A stretch of 64,000 bases of DNA from Pseudidiomarina aestuarii (lineage in GTDB: Bacteria; Pseudomonadota; Gammaproteobacteria; Enterobacterales; Alteromonadaceae). Made by a program: the position numbers and the translations under genes. The stretch covers positions 47,158 to 111,157 of the forward strand of contig PYVG01000001.1 in the NCBI GenBank assembly GCA_003030745.1, read 5' to 3'. Below, in pieces: positions 13,558 through 21,840 of this stretch. Position 1 is the first letter of the stretch; each line of letters begins with the position of its first letter. The notes beneath the pieces are model-generated. The model worked only from the letters and a program-made list of their open reading frames with translations. It was not told where the DNA came from and did no database searches.

Positions 13558-14255
13558 TGCAAACACTGACTTGCCGTATTGTCAGTATCGATGCGCTCAC
13601 ACCCATGGTCTATCGGGTGCTTTTAGAGCCACCACAAGCAGTGAAATTTGAAGCCGGTCAGTATCTGCAGGTGGTGATGGGTGAACGCGACAAACGCCCA
13701 TTTTCTATTGCGTCTTGCCCGAGCAATCCTGAATTGTTCGAGTTACATATTGGTGCGCATCCGGACAACCGTTATGCGACTGAAGTGATGGAACGACTAC
13801 AAACGCAAACGACGATTACCGTAGAAGCACCATTAGGCAACGCATTCTATCAAGCCAACAATGATCGGCCGCTAATCCTCGTGGCTGGCGGTACCGGCTT
13901 TTCCTATACCTGGTCGATACTGCAATCACATCTGCAGTCCGGTTCCAGACGTCCAATCACTTTGTATTGGGGTGGCCGTGAACGCGCTGATTTGTATTTC
14001 CATCAGCAGCTACTCGAACTGGCTGAGCGATATGAGCATTTTTCGTATCGGCCCGTCGTCGAAAACGTCAATGGTGAGTGGAAAGGTGCGGTTGGACTTG
14101 TGCATCATGCGGTTCTCGCTGAACAAAGTGATTTGAGCGAAGCCGATGTTTACGTTGCCGGTCGGTTTGAAATGGTTCGTGTGATTCGTGATGACTTCCA
14201 CGCCAACGGGCTGCCATTGAATCAATTGTATGGCGATGCGCTAGCCTTTATTTAA
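13554..14255 (+). CDS. fre: NAD(P)H-flavin reductase
   Basis: 233 residues from ATG 13554, which overlaps the ubiD stop (ATGA) and has AAGGA at 13541-13545; a second ATG follows at 13557. An upstream in-frame start at 13512 would lie inside ubiD and is unlikely. Ferredoxin-reductase-like fold: flavin-binding DKRPFSIAS, nucleotide-binding [15 protein letters not shown] and YWGGRE, and the C-terminal YVAGRFEM...YGDALAFI that is near-identical to E. coli Fre. It makes free reduced flavin, which can feed UbiX, iron reduction and other reactions. Confidence 0.95.
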   Translation: MMQTLTCRIVSIDALTPMVYRVLLEPPQAVKFEAGQYLQVVMGERDKRPFSIASCPSNPELFELHIGAHPDNRYATEVMERLQTQTTITVEAPLGNAFYQANNDRPLILVAGGTGFSYTWSILQSHLQSGSRRPITLYWGGRERADLYFHQQLLELAERYEHFSYRPVVENVNGEWKGAVGLVHHAVLAEQSDLSEADVYVAGRFEMVRVIRDDFHANGLPLNQLYGDALAFI

Positions 14256-14263
14256 TTCGTCTA

Positions 14264-14292
14264 TTTTATCAGCAGCAGGGCTTTGTTATACT
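14264..14292 (+). promoter_or_regulatory. Candidate promoter of the thiamine operon
   Basis: TATACT at 14287-14292 is a good -10 element 11 bases before the riboswitch. The matching -35 at 14264-14269 (TTTTAT) is weak. The position just upstream of the aptamer supports it. Confidence 0.4.
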
Positions 14293-14302
14293 GCTGCGGC
14301 AT

Positions 14303-14396
14303 TACCAAGGGGTGCCCAAGCGCTATGCGCACGGGCTGAGATGCAAAATGCGAACCCTTTGCACCTGATCCGGTTAATACTGGCGTAGGGATGGTA
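14303..14396 (+). promoter_or_regulatory. TPP (THI-box) riboswitch
   Basis: The conserved thi-box parts are all present in order: GGGGTGCC near 14309-14316, GGGCTGAGAT at 14333-14342, ACCCTTTGCACCTGATCCGG at 14354-14373, and TAATACTGGCGTAGGGA at 14375-14391. This is the thiamine pyrophosphate aptamer. It stands 70 bases before a TonB-dependent receptor. No T-run terminator lies between, so control is probably at translation. A pairing scheme that would do this is described in the findings (aptamer bases 14368-14375 with 14426-14433; 14430-14434 with 14461-14465 around the AAGGA at 14453-14457). Confidence 0.95.
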
Positions 14397-14465
14397 GCTT
14401 TCAAACTCCATTGTAATACCTGCCCAACCGGATTGTTTCTCTTTGCAGTAACAAGGAAATAATCC

Positions 14466-16586
14466 ATGTCTCAATTGAAATTTTCGACCTTAGCGTTAGC
14501 GCTGGCCAGTGCTTTCTCGGCGACTGTTGTGCAAGCACAAACAGAGCCGACTGACATTCTCGAGCGCATCACGATTACTGGTGAGTATCGCGCCACCACC
14601 ATCGATGAAACGCCCACTAGCGTCACTGCTATAGTCAACGCCGAGTTTACTGAACGCGGCGCCTCTCACCTCGAAGACGTTTTGAATAAACTGCCGAATG
14701 TGAATTTTTCCGGCGGCAGTTCACGTGCTCGATTTATTCAAATTCGTGGTATTGGTGAGCGAAGTCAGTTTGTTGATCCAATCAATCCATCTGTGGGTTT
14801 GCTCATTGACGGTATTAACTACAGCGGACTTGGGCAAGCGGCACAGCTGTTTGATATCAGTCAGGTAGAAGTGTACCGCGGTCCACAAAGCGGTCGATTT
14901 GGCGCGGATGGCTTAGCTGGCATGATTGTCCTCGAGAGCACGCGCGCACAAGCCGAGTTCAGTGGTCTCTGGCACTTAGGCATCGGTAATTATGGCGAGC
15001 GACAGGGCGGTTTAGCCCTTGGCGGTGAGCTAGGTGCGTTTGGTACTGCACGATTTAGTGTCTACCAGCAACGCTCGGATGGCTTTACCGAAAACGTCTA
15101 CTTACAACGTGACGACACGCAAAGTCGCTCGGAGCGAATGGCACGCCTGAACGTGTTTAGTGATCTCGCAGAAAACTGGGATTTGCAAACGACCGTGCAC
15201 GCGCTGTCACAAGACAATGGTTATGACGCTTTTTCGCTCGATAATACTCGCCAAACCTTGTCGGATGAGCCAGGTGAAGATGACTTAAGCAGTTTCGCTG
15301 CCCGAACGGCACTTACCTACACTGGCTTTGAGTCGAGTGAGTGGTTGGTGTCGTATTCATACCTGGATGCAGATAGCATCTACTCGTACGACGAGGATTG
15401 GAGTTTCGTGGGCATTGCGCCGGGCTGGGAATACTCTTCTTTTGATAGTTATCAGCGCGATCGGCAAGATCATACACTGGAGCTTCGTGGGCTGAGTACC
15501 CAACCCGTTCAATGGTTAGGCGCAGAGCATGACTGGGTTGTTGGTCTGTATCGTTACCAACGTGACGAACGCTTACAGCGTGATTTTTTCAACTTTGACT
15601 TGGGGAGCCAAGACCGATTCCTCAGTGACTACGATAATCGCCATTTGGCTGTATACGGCGAGCTTTCCAGTTTTTTGAACCGTGATTGGACTTTGACCAC
15701 AGGGTTACGCGGTGAACGCTATGACAATCCGTACACCGACAGCAATGGTGTGACTGAAGAGCCGAATGACACTATGTGGGGCGGTCGTCTGAGTCTGAGT
15801 TATCAAGGGCAGGCAGGCCATCTTTACTACGCCACAGTGGCTCGTGGTTATAAGCCTGGTGGCGTCAATGGTGAGGCTTTGGGGAAAGCACAAGATCCCA
15901 GCCTCACTGAGCTGCGAGAGTTTCTGCAGGCACAATCAACCTTTGCGCCAGAGTTACTCACTAGTTTAGAGCTAGGCCATAAGTGGGCATCAGCAGATGG
16001 CGCGATGGCACTTCGTTCAGCGCTATTCGTTCAAGCGCGAGATGACGTACAACTGAAAGGTTGGATTAATCGCGACCAATCGTTTGTGGGCTACCTACAA
16101 AATGCTGCCAGCGGCAGTGTGTCCGGTGTTGAAGTTGAGTGGGATTATCAATGGACCGAAGCTGCCAATTGGTTTGCAACGCTGGCTTGGTTGGATACTG
16201 AAATTGACGGCTTTGTCACCGAAGACGGCATTGACATGACTGGTCGTGATCAAGCTCATGCGCCGAACTACCAAGCGAATGTCGGTTTGAGATACGACAT
16301 TTCTGATGCGGTGACGGCAGTCGTCCAAGTCGATGCAAAAGACGGCTACTACTACTCGGATTCACACTTCAGTCGCGCTGAGGCAGTTGAGTTGCTGCAT
16401 GCTCGGATCGATTGGCGAGTGGGCGGCTGGAATTTGAGTGCCTGGGCGCGTAATCTGACCGATGAGACCTACGGCATAAGAGGCTTTTTCTTTGGGAACG
16501 ATCCGAGAATTGAATACGCCGCTCGCACATACGAGCAGTTCGGCGAGCCGCGCCGCTTTGGGTTTACTGCAAGATACGCATTCTAA
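14466..16586 (+). CDS. TonB-dependent outer-membrane receptor, predicted thiamine uptake
   Basis: 706 residues. Signal peptide about 1-24 (ending VVQAQ); a TonB-box-like stretch ILERITITGEY; plug domain about 40-155 with LPNVNFSGG, IQIRGIGER and VEVYRGPQSGRFGADGLAG; then a 22-strand-type barrel ending in RYAF with the terminal Phe required for barrel assembly. General members take up siderophores, cobalamin or other scarce compounds. Here the TPP riboswitch upstream and the PnuC-type transporter and kinase downstream argue for thiamine or a thiamine precursor. The start has AAGGA at 14453-14457. The stop shares one base with the next gene. Confidence 0.9.
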   Translation: MSQLKFSTLALALASAFSATVVQAQTEPTDILERITITGEYRATTIDETPTSVTAIVNAEFTERGASHLEDVLNKLPNVNFSGGSSRARFIQIRGIGERSQFVDPINPSVGLLIDGINYSGLGQAAQLFDISQVEVYRGPQSGRFGADGLAGMIVLESTRAQAEFSGLWHLGIGNYGERQGGLALGGELGAFGTARFSVYQQRSDGFTENVYLQRDDTQSRSERMARLNVFSDLAENWDLQTTVHALSQDNGYDAFSLDNTRQTLSDEPGEDDLSSFAARTALTYTGFESSEWLVSYSYLDADSIYSYDEDWSFVGIAPGWEYSSFDSYQRDRQDHTLELRGLSTQPVQWLGAEHDWVVGLYRYQRDERLQRDFFNFDLGSQDRFLSDYDNRHLAVYGELSSFLNRDWTLTTGLRGERYDNPYTDSNGVTEEPNDTMWGGRLSLSYQGQAGHLYYATVARGYKPGGVNGEALGKAQDPSLTELREFLQAQSTFAPELLTSLELGHKWASADGAMALRSALFVQARDDVQLKGWINRDQSFVGYLQNAASGSVSGVEVEWDYQWTEAANWFATLAWLDTEIDGFVTEDGIDMTGRDQAHAPNYQANVGLRYDISDAVTAVVQVDAKDGYYYSDSHFSRAEAVELLHARIDWRVGGWNLSAWARNLTDETYGIRGFFFGNDPRIEYAARTYEQFGEPRRFGFTARYAF

Positions 16587-17170
16587 TGCAGTGGCTACTT
16601 GAACAACTGGCGCTAAGTTCACCGTGGGAATTGCTCGCGGTGGTCTTAGCGGTGACGTATTTAGTTTTGGCTGCGCATCAGTCGCTTTGGTGTTGGCCGG
16701 CCGCTGCTATTAGTTGCACCATTTACATGATTCTCATGTATCACGCTCAACTGTATATGTATGCGGCGCTCAACGTTGTTTACATTGGCATGGCTGGTTA
16801 TGGTTATTGGCAGTGGCGACAGTTGCCCACTGCTGCCTCAGTGACCGCGATTGAACTGGGTTGGCGCGGACACATCAAGCTTATTCTACTATGGTCGGTA
16901 GTCGCCGCGCTGGTCGCAATGCTGTTGCTTAGGTACACTGATGCAGAGGCAGTCTGGCTGGATACCTATCTGGCGGTTTTTAGCGTTGTCGCAACTTGGT
17001 TGCTGGCGCGCAAAAAATTCGCAACTTGGTATTATTGGCTGGTGATTGATTGTGCGTATGTTTACTTGTTTATTTTACAAGGATTTGTCGCAACGGCGCT
17101 GCTCCATGTCATTTATGTAGGATTAGTTTTCTACGCGATGTGGCAATGGCAGCGCGAAGCACGTAAATAA
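16586..17170 (+). CDS. pnuT: PnuC-family vitamin transporter, predicted thiamine (PnuT)
   Basis: 194 residues with about seven hydrophobic segments and the PnuC-family pattern of WCWPAAAIS, ALNVVYIGMAGYGYWQWR and the C-terminal WYYWLVIDCAYVYLF. PnuC proteins are small facilitators whose substrate is trapped inside by phosphorylation. PnuC itself carries nicotinamide riboside; PnuT members carry thiamine and are found with thiamine kinase under TPP control. That is the situation here, so PnuT is the inferred role. The ATG shares a base with the receptor's stop. Confidence 0.88.
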   Translation: MQWLLEQLALSSPWELLAVVLAVTYLVLAAHQSLWCWPAAAISCTIYMILMYHAQLYMYAALNVVYIGMAGYGYWQWRQLPTAASVTAIELGWRGHIKLILLWSVVAALVAMLLLRYTDAEAVWLDTYLAVFSVVATWLLARKKFATWYYWLVIDCAYVYLFILQGFVATALLHVIYVGLVFYAMWQWQREARK

Positions 17171-17182
17171 CAATGGCAGTTT

Positions 17183-17965
17183 ATGCAGCAGCAATGGCTT
17201 ACTAGTTTACCCATACATGGTGTGATCAGCACTGCGCCCCTGTTGCGCGGTGTTGCGAATGATGTTTATCGCATCAATACCACCAGCGGTAGTTATGTCC
17301 TCAAACACTTTCGTTACGATCACCCCTATGGTCTTGATCGCGCTCAAGAAGTCGAAGTTCAGCGTCAGCTCGCCGCGCATGATTTAGCGCCTGAAGTGAT
17401 TTATTTTGATCTTGCACAAGGCGTTATGTTGCAACCTTTCATTGAAGCAGCGGACTTGGCTCATTCTGAGTTAGGTGTCAGTGATCGGATTCAATATTTG
17501 GCTGAAGTGAGTGCGCATATTCATCGCTTACAAATAGAAGTGCCGGTGTGGTCGCTCCGACTGCGGTTGAAGCATTATTGTGATGGCTTAGCAAAGTTTG
17601 ATGCGGAGCGCGCACGGCAGTTTCAAAAGCGCTTACAGCCCTATAAAAAACTGATTGAAGGTTTTGGCGCGCACCCGACGTTTTGTCACAATGACTTGGC
17701 TTACCATCATGTGTTTGTGTCCGAACCACCATTGGTGATTGATTGGGAATATGCAGGCATGGGTGATCGCAACTTTGATTTAGCGAGCTCAATGCAAGTG
17801 AACCAGTTTGATGCGCGTCAACAAATGGCCTTTTTGAACGCTTATGAAGCCCAAGCTGGTGTACAAATTAATCGCGACATCGTGCTGGACTGGTTGGGAC
17901 TAGTCGAGACGATCAGTCAACTATGGTACGAACTGCATCATAATTTGCAGCAACAAATGCGCTGA
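17183..17965 (+). CDS. APH-fold kinase, predicted thiamine kinase
   Basis: 260 residues of the aminoglycoside phosphotransferase/choline kinase fold. N-lobe: GVANDVYRI and YVLKHFRY (the ATP-binding Lys). C-lobe: catalytic loop FCHNDLAYHHVFV and metal-binding VIDWEYAGMGDRNFDLA. The catalytic Asp and the DWE motif are present, but the Asn usually found five residues after the catalytic Asp is His here. In a TPP-controlled operon after a PnuT-like carrier, the expected job is to phosphorylate imported thiamine. It follows pnuT by 12 bases and precedes an MFS gene by 11. Confidence 0.8.
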   Translation: MQQQWLTSLPIHGVISTAPLLRGVANDVYRINTTSGSYVLKHFRYDHPYGLDRAQEVEVQRQLAAHDLAPEVIYFDLAQGVMLQPFIEAADLAHSELGVSDRIQYLAEVSAHIHRLQIEVPVWSLRLRLKHYCDGLAKFDAERARQFQKRLQPYKKLIEGFGAHPTFCHNDLAYHHVFVSEPPLVIDWEYAGMGDRNFDLASSMQVNQFDARQQMAFLNAYEAQAGVQINRDIVLDWLGLVETISQLWYELHHNLQQQMR

Positions 17966-17976
17966 ACGGAGGCTGG

Positions 17977-19332
17977 ATGAGCAACACGGACGACCAAGAC
18001 TTAGTCGAACGCATGTATGGCTATCTTGCTGATGATGAAGATGCTCGAGTCTGTAAAGACATTCCAGACAGTGCTTGTGCCGACCAGCCGCAAGCGTTCG
18101 TTGCTCACCTCATTGCTCTAACCCTCACCAAACTCGGTGATTCCCTCGTCAGTGCCAGATTGGTCTTGCCGTGGCTATTGTCGAGCTTAGGCGCTCCAGC
18201 GGCGTTTATTGCGGCCTTAGTGCCGTTGCGTGAATCTTTGGCTTTACTCCCACAATTGATTGTCGCACAGCAGCTGCGTGAAACGCCCATCCGCAAATGG
18301 TTTTGGGTAGCAGGAAGTTTCGGTCAAGCCGCGGCATTAATCGGTATGCTCGTGACTGTTTTGACGCTCTCTGGCGAGGCTCTGGGCTGGGCAATAGTTA
18401 TTTTACTGGCAGTCTTTAGTATCGCGCGGGGCGTCTGCTCTGTGGCGATTAAAGACGTGCAAGGTAAGACTATTTCCAAAACCCGACGCGGAAGGATGTC
18501 CGGTTTAGCGGCTTCCACAGCCGGTTTATTGTCAGTTCTCACTGCAGGCGTAATCCTATTTGCACCGCAGGTATTCGATGAACAGTGGCTGACCGATGGG
18601 AGTCCATGGCTCTTCGCTGGGTTACTTGGTTTTGCCGCTCTACTTTGGGCCGCTGCAGCACTGGTGTATGCGCAAGTTCCGGAAGTGCCGGGTGCAACGA
18701 GTGGCGGCGGGAATGCGCTGACCGAAGCATTGCGTTCACTTCGTCTGTTGTGGACGGATCGCCAGTTTGGTCAGTTTGTTCTGACTCGAGCGCTATTGGT
18801 TTCATCAGCATTTGCCATTCCCTATATTGTGGTGGTAATTCAACGCAGCGGTGATGGCTCTCTGACGTCCCTTGGCGGCATGATGTTGGCGAGTGGGCTT
18901 GCCGGACTAGTCGCTGGACGCTTTTGGGGACGTTGGTCCGACCGAGCGAGTCACCAGGTCATGGCCGCCGCGGCATTAACGTCCTGCCTCGTCATGTTAG
19001 CAACTTTGCTCATGTACCAGTTTGAGAAACAGTGGTTGGGCTACCAATGGGTCGGCGCGCTACTAATCTTCAGCGCAGCGGTAGCGCATCATGGAGCACG
19101 TGTGGGTCGAAAAACCTATTTAGTTGACATGGCAACTCAAGACAACCGAGCGCAATTCACTGCGGTTTCGAATACGGTGATCGGCTTGGTGTTATTGCTA
19201 GGTATTCTGCTCGGTCCACTGGAATCAGCTGCGGGCATCAGTGTGGTGCTTGGTTTGTTGATTGTTCTAGGAGTTATCGCTGGACTACGAGCGCTAACGC
19301 TTCCAAATCCCCAAAAAGACAGTGAACAGTGA
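17977..19332 (+). CDS. MFS transporter of unknown substrate
   Basis: 451 residues with a soluble, acidic N-terminal stretch of about 40 residues, then about 12 hydrophobic segments in two halves split by a loop near residue 240 (EVPGATSGGGN). The MFS-like loop GRFWGRWSDRASH is the equivalent of the family's motif A. GGAGG at 17968-17972 precedes the ATG by 4 bases. It lies 11 bases after the kinase and before any terminator, so it is probably in the thiamine operon, but no substrate can be read from the sequence. The last codons (SEQ and stop) fall inside the repeat at 19321. Confidence 0.8.
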   Translation: MSNTDDQDLVERMYGYLADDEDARVCKDIPDSACADQPQAFVAHLIALTLTKLGDSLVSARLVLPWLLSSLGAPAAFIAALVPLRESLALLPQLIVAQQLRETPIRKWFWVAGSFGQAAALIGMLVTVLTLSGEALGWAIVILLAVFSIARGVCSVAIKDVQGKTISKTRRGRMSGLAASTAGLLSVLTAGVILFAPQVFDEQWLTDGSPWLFAGLLGFAALLWAAAALVYAQVPEVPGATSGGGNALTEALRSLRLLWTDRQFGQFVLTRALLVSSAFAIPYIVVVIQRSGDGSLTSLGGMMLASGLAGLVAGRFWGRWSDRASHQVMAAAALTSCLVMLATLLMYQFEKQWLGYQWVGALLIFSAAVAHHGARVGRKTYLVDMATQDNRAQFTAVSNTVIGLVLLLGILLGPLESAAGISVVLGLLIVLGVIAGLRALTLPNPQKDSEQ

Positions 19333-19425
19333 ATAGGTAACAGTGAATCGACAAACAAAAAACCACCAGTGTGAACTGGTGGTTTTCGCTAGTAACTATT
19401 ATCTATTAACTATTCACTATTAGTT
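19321..19425. repeat. Dispersed AACAGTGAATAG-type inverted repeat, copy A
   Basis: Two arms surround the operon terminator. The left arm 19325-19343 and the reverse complement of the right arm 19403-19421 agree at 16 of 19 bases. Each arm is built from short units such as AGTGAATAG. The 12-mer AACAGTGAATAG (19325-19336) occurs again at 61587-61598 in a second locus with the same inverted layout. The left arm overlaps the end of the MFS coding sequence. No transposase is near; it behaves like a small non-coding repeat family. Confidence 0.65.
19359..19386. terminator. Bidirectional terminator between the thiamine operon and DUF3185
   Basis: A 12-bp stem (19359-19370 with 19375-19386), loop GTGA, A-rich on the left and TTTT on the right, between convergent genes. 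It could end transcription from both sides. Confidence 0.88.
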
Positions 19426-19428
19426 CGG

Positions 19429-19626
19429 TTACTTGCCCTTGATGATGCCGTACAGGCCGATGACGACAGCCACAGCGCCACCGATCAGATACCACATGGC
19501 TTCATCAGTTGTTTCACCGGTTACAGCTTGAGAAACTTCAGATGCTGCTGAGTCGTATGCTTGATAGCCGAAATACAGCAGAATAATTCCAACCACTAAC
19601 AACACGATTCCTACGAGTTTGTTCAT
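19429..19626 (-). CDS. DUF3185 small membrane protein
   Basis: 65 residues with two membrane helices (about 4-22 and 44-62) separated by a polar loop, SAASEVSQAVTGETTDEAMW. This matches the DUF3185 family of small proteobacterial inner-membrane proteins, whose role is not known. AAGGAAG stands before the ATG at the proper distance. It lies downstream of dps on the same strand with 72 bases between and no terminator seen, so it may be read together with dps. Confidence 0.85.
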   Translation of the reverse strand: MNKLVGIVLLVVGIILLYFGYQAYDSAASEVSQAVTGETTDEAMWYLIGGAVAVVIGLYGIIKGK

Positions 19627-19698
19627 ACTTAGCTTCCTTTTTTATCAGAGAGTTAGGGTACTACGTATCTAGCATAGCAAAACTTCTGTGATTAGCTA

Positions 19699-20172
19699 CT
19701 AAGCAAGGTAAGCATTTAACATCCAAGCAGTTTTCTCTTGTTCTTTGATGTAGTCGCTCATCAAAGCGGAGGTACCCTCGTCGTCGGACTGATTCGCTAA
19801 GTCGAGAATTTCTCGCTGCAGACGAATCGTTGTTTTATAGCTTTCCAACACTTCACGGACGCAGGCTTGGCCGTCGTGAATATCCTTCGTTTCTTGAATG
19901 GTGCTGCTCTTGATATAAGTCGAGTAAGCATGCAGGGGACGCTGGCCTAGCGTTAAGATGCGCTCGGCAATTTCATCAATTTTAAGCAATAAATCATTGT
20001 AGGTTTCTTCAAATTTGACGTGCAATTCAAAGAAGTCTCGACCTTTCACGTTCCAGTGGAAACCACGCACGTTCATGTAGAAGATTTGATAGTTGGCCAG
20101 TAACTCGTTGAGTCGTTCAGCAAGCTGTTCAGCGTTATTACGCTCGAGACCAATGACATTTAGTTGTGACAT
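19699..20172 (-). CDS. dps: Dps/ferritin-like DNA-protection protein
   Basis: 157 residues, a four-helix ferritin-like protein. The intersubunit ferroxidase residues are visible: His in GFHWNVKG, then Asp and Glu in LLLKIDEIAERIL after FFELHVKFEETY. Dps dodecamers oxidise and store iron and shield DNA from peroxide. The N-terminus is short and without the lysine tail used by E. coli Dps for DNA binding, so direct DNA coating is uncertain. AAGGAG-type site (CAAGGAGTT) before the ATG. Confidence 0.93.
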   Translation of the reverse strand: MSQLNVIGLERNNAEQLAERLNELLANYQIFYMNVRGFHWNVKGRDFFELHVKFEETYNDLLLKIDEIAERILTLGQRPLHAYSTYIKSSTIQETKDIHDGQACVREVLESYKTTIRLQREILDLANQSDDEGTSALMSDYIKEQEKTAWMLNAYLA

Positions 20173-20251
20173 ACAGAACTCCTTGTTAACAGGTCAATTT
20201 ATCTAACCAATATAGACTAGTATAGACAACAAGGAGTTCCATTAAAATCGA

Positions 20252-21181
20252 TTAAACCCGATTGAGTTCATCGATCTTGCCATCGCGGATATGTTCTTCA
20301 CCACGTTGTTTAGCCAATTGAATCTGTTTTTCACGCTCGGCAAAGCGCTCTTTTTGTTCAACAGAAGTCTTGTCGAAACAATGCGGACAGCTCACACCTT
20401 TCCGGTAGTGTTCAGATGCCTTTTCGGCTTCGGTAATTGGCATGCGACAGGCGTAACATTGGTCATAATCGCCCTGCACTAAGCCGTGACCAACAGTCAC
20501 CCGTTGGTCAAAAACAAAGCATTGACCATTCCAAGTGCTCTCTTCAGCGGGTACTTCTTCCAAGTATTTTAAGATACCGCCTTTGAGGTGATATACCTCT
20601 TCGAACCCTTGTGATTTCAAATAGGCCGTCGACTTCTCACAGCGAATACCGCCGGTACAGAACATGGCGACTTTTTTGTGTTTTTCCGGATCGAGATGGT
20701 CTTTTACATACTCAGGGAACTCGCGAAAGCTCTCGGTATTGGGATTGACCGCGCCGGCAAAGGTGCCGACTGCATATTCGTAATCATTTCGAGTATCAAT
20801 CAGCAATACCTCCGGATCGGTAATCAATTGATTCCAATCTTTCGGATCGACGTAGGTGCCGACAATATTCTTTGGGTCGACCCAGTCGACGCCCATAGTG
20901 ACGATCTCTTTTTTGAGCTTCACTTTGGTGCGATAGAAAGCTTGGGTGTCACTGGGTGATTCTTTGTGTTCGATATCAGCAAATTCGGAGCGACTGCGAA
21001 TAAATGCGAGTACCGCATCAATATTTTCGCGAGTGCCACAAATAGTACCGTTGATACCCTCACGGGCGAGAAGCAGGGTGCCTTTGACTTCGTGATTAAC
21101 CAAACATTGGTAGAGTGGCTCACGGTAGTCGGCAAAATCATTCAACTCCACAAACTTGTAGAGTGCAGCGCAAATATACAT
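20252..21181 (-). CDS. trhO: tRNA uridine(34) hydroxylase TrhO (rhodanese domain)
   Basis: 309 residues from the ATG at 21181, which has AAAAGGAA five bases upstream; a longer in-frame start at 21223 would add 14 residues with no homology to the family. N-terminal acylphosphatase-like domain with [16 protein letters not shown], rhodanese domain with the active-site loop [14 protein letters not shown], and a C-terminal CxxC...CxxC region. TrhO makes 5-hydroxyuridine at tRNA position 34 with oxygen. A 6-bp hairpin (21201-21206 with 21212-21217) sits in its short leader. Confidence 0.95.
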   Translation of the reverse strand: MYICAALYKFVELNDFADYREPLYQCLVNHEVKGTLLLAREGINGTICGTRENIDAVLAFIRSRSEFADIEHKESPSDTQAFYRTKVKLKKEIVTMGVDWVDPKNIVGTYVDPKDWNQLITDPEVLLIDTRNDYEYAVGTFAGAVNPNTESFREFPEYVKDHLDPEKHKKVAMFCTGGIRCEKSTAYLKSQGFEEVYHLKGGILKYLEEVPAEESTWNGQCFVFDQRVTVGHGLVQGDYDQCYACRMPITEAEKASEHYRKGVSCPHCFDKTSVEQKERFAEREKQIQLAKQRGEEHIRDGKIDELNRV

Positions 21182-21249
21182 AGCATTTCCTTTTGGCGGT
21201 TCGGATCGCAAATCCGAGGTCAAAATTGCGCGCGGATTATAGCATAAAT

Positions 21250-21777
21250 TTACTCGTTCAGAAGACTCTCGACGCGTGGCTTCAGACTGGCGAGCCCATA
21301 TTGCTCACCCAGTGCAATGGCTTCTGCAGCTGTCGCGCCTTGGTGCCATGCTGCGCGCAAGGCAATCATGGCTCCTACCCGATTACCACTGCCACAATGC
21401 ATCAGCATTTGTCGACTTCTGTTAGCTGTCACAATCTGGTCAAACTGAGCAACAGCCTCTCGAGTTAAATCGTCGCCACTCGCTATGGGAATGTGGAAAT
21501 AGTCTAGATTCGCCTCTGCCGCCCAAGAAGCTTCAGGAATATCTTGAAGCTCTTCAAAACTCTGCAGATTGATGACTACCTCTCCGCCCTCAGCCGCAAA
21601 GGCGGTGAGTTGTTCTGCCGTTGGTGGGCCAGCTGAAATTCGCCCGGGTACGGGAACTCGGATATTGGCCATATTCTGTAGTGACTCGGGAATTTTTGAG
21701 ATTTGTTTGGGATGCGCTACAGTCATAACGAGACCGCTGACAACAATGATCAATAGTGTGAGAAGACGGCGCAGCAT
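21250..21777 (-). CDS. Exported protein-tyrosine-phosphatase-like protein (BLH/DUF442 type)
   Basis: 175 residues. The start at 21777 is chosen because GGAGG lies five bases upstream (21784-21788), overlapping a spurious earlier ATG. The N-terminus (about 1-22) is a hydrophobic signal or anchor. The rest is the dual-specificity phosphatase-like fold of the beta-lactamase-hydrolase-like group: [27 protein letters not shown], and the loop [11 protein letters not shown] with the CxxxxxR phosphate-binding signature complete. A phosphatase outside the cytoplasm is unusual; substrate unknown. It is divergent from the MliC-META lipoprotein gene. Confidence 0.8.
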   Translation of the reverse strand: MLRRLLTLLIIVVSGLVMTVAHPKQISKIPESLQNMANIRVPVPGRISAGPPTAEQLTAFAAEGGEVVINLQSFEELQDIPEASWAAEANLDYFHIPIASGDDLTREAVAQFDQIVTANRSRQMLMHCGSGNRVGAMIALRAAWHQGATAAEAIALGEQYGLASLKPRVESLLNE

Positions 21778-21840
21778 GGGAACCTCCATGAGTTCTCAGA
21801 GTCAGTGTTAAACCGAGTTTAAGCAATAAGGATAGTCTGA

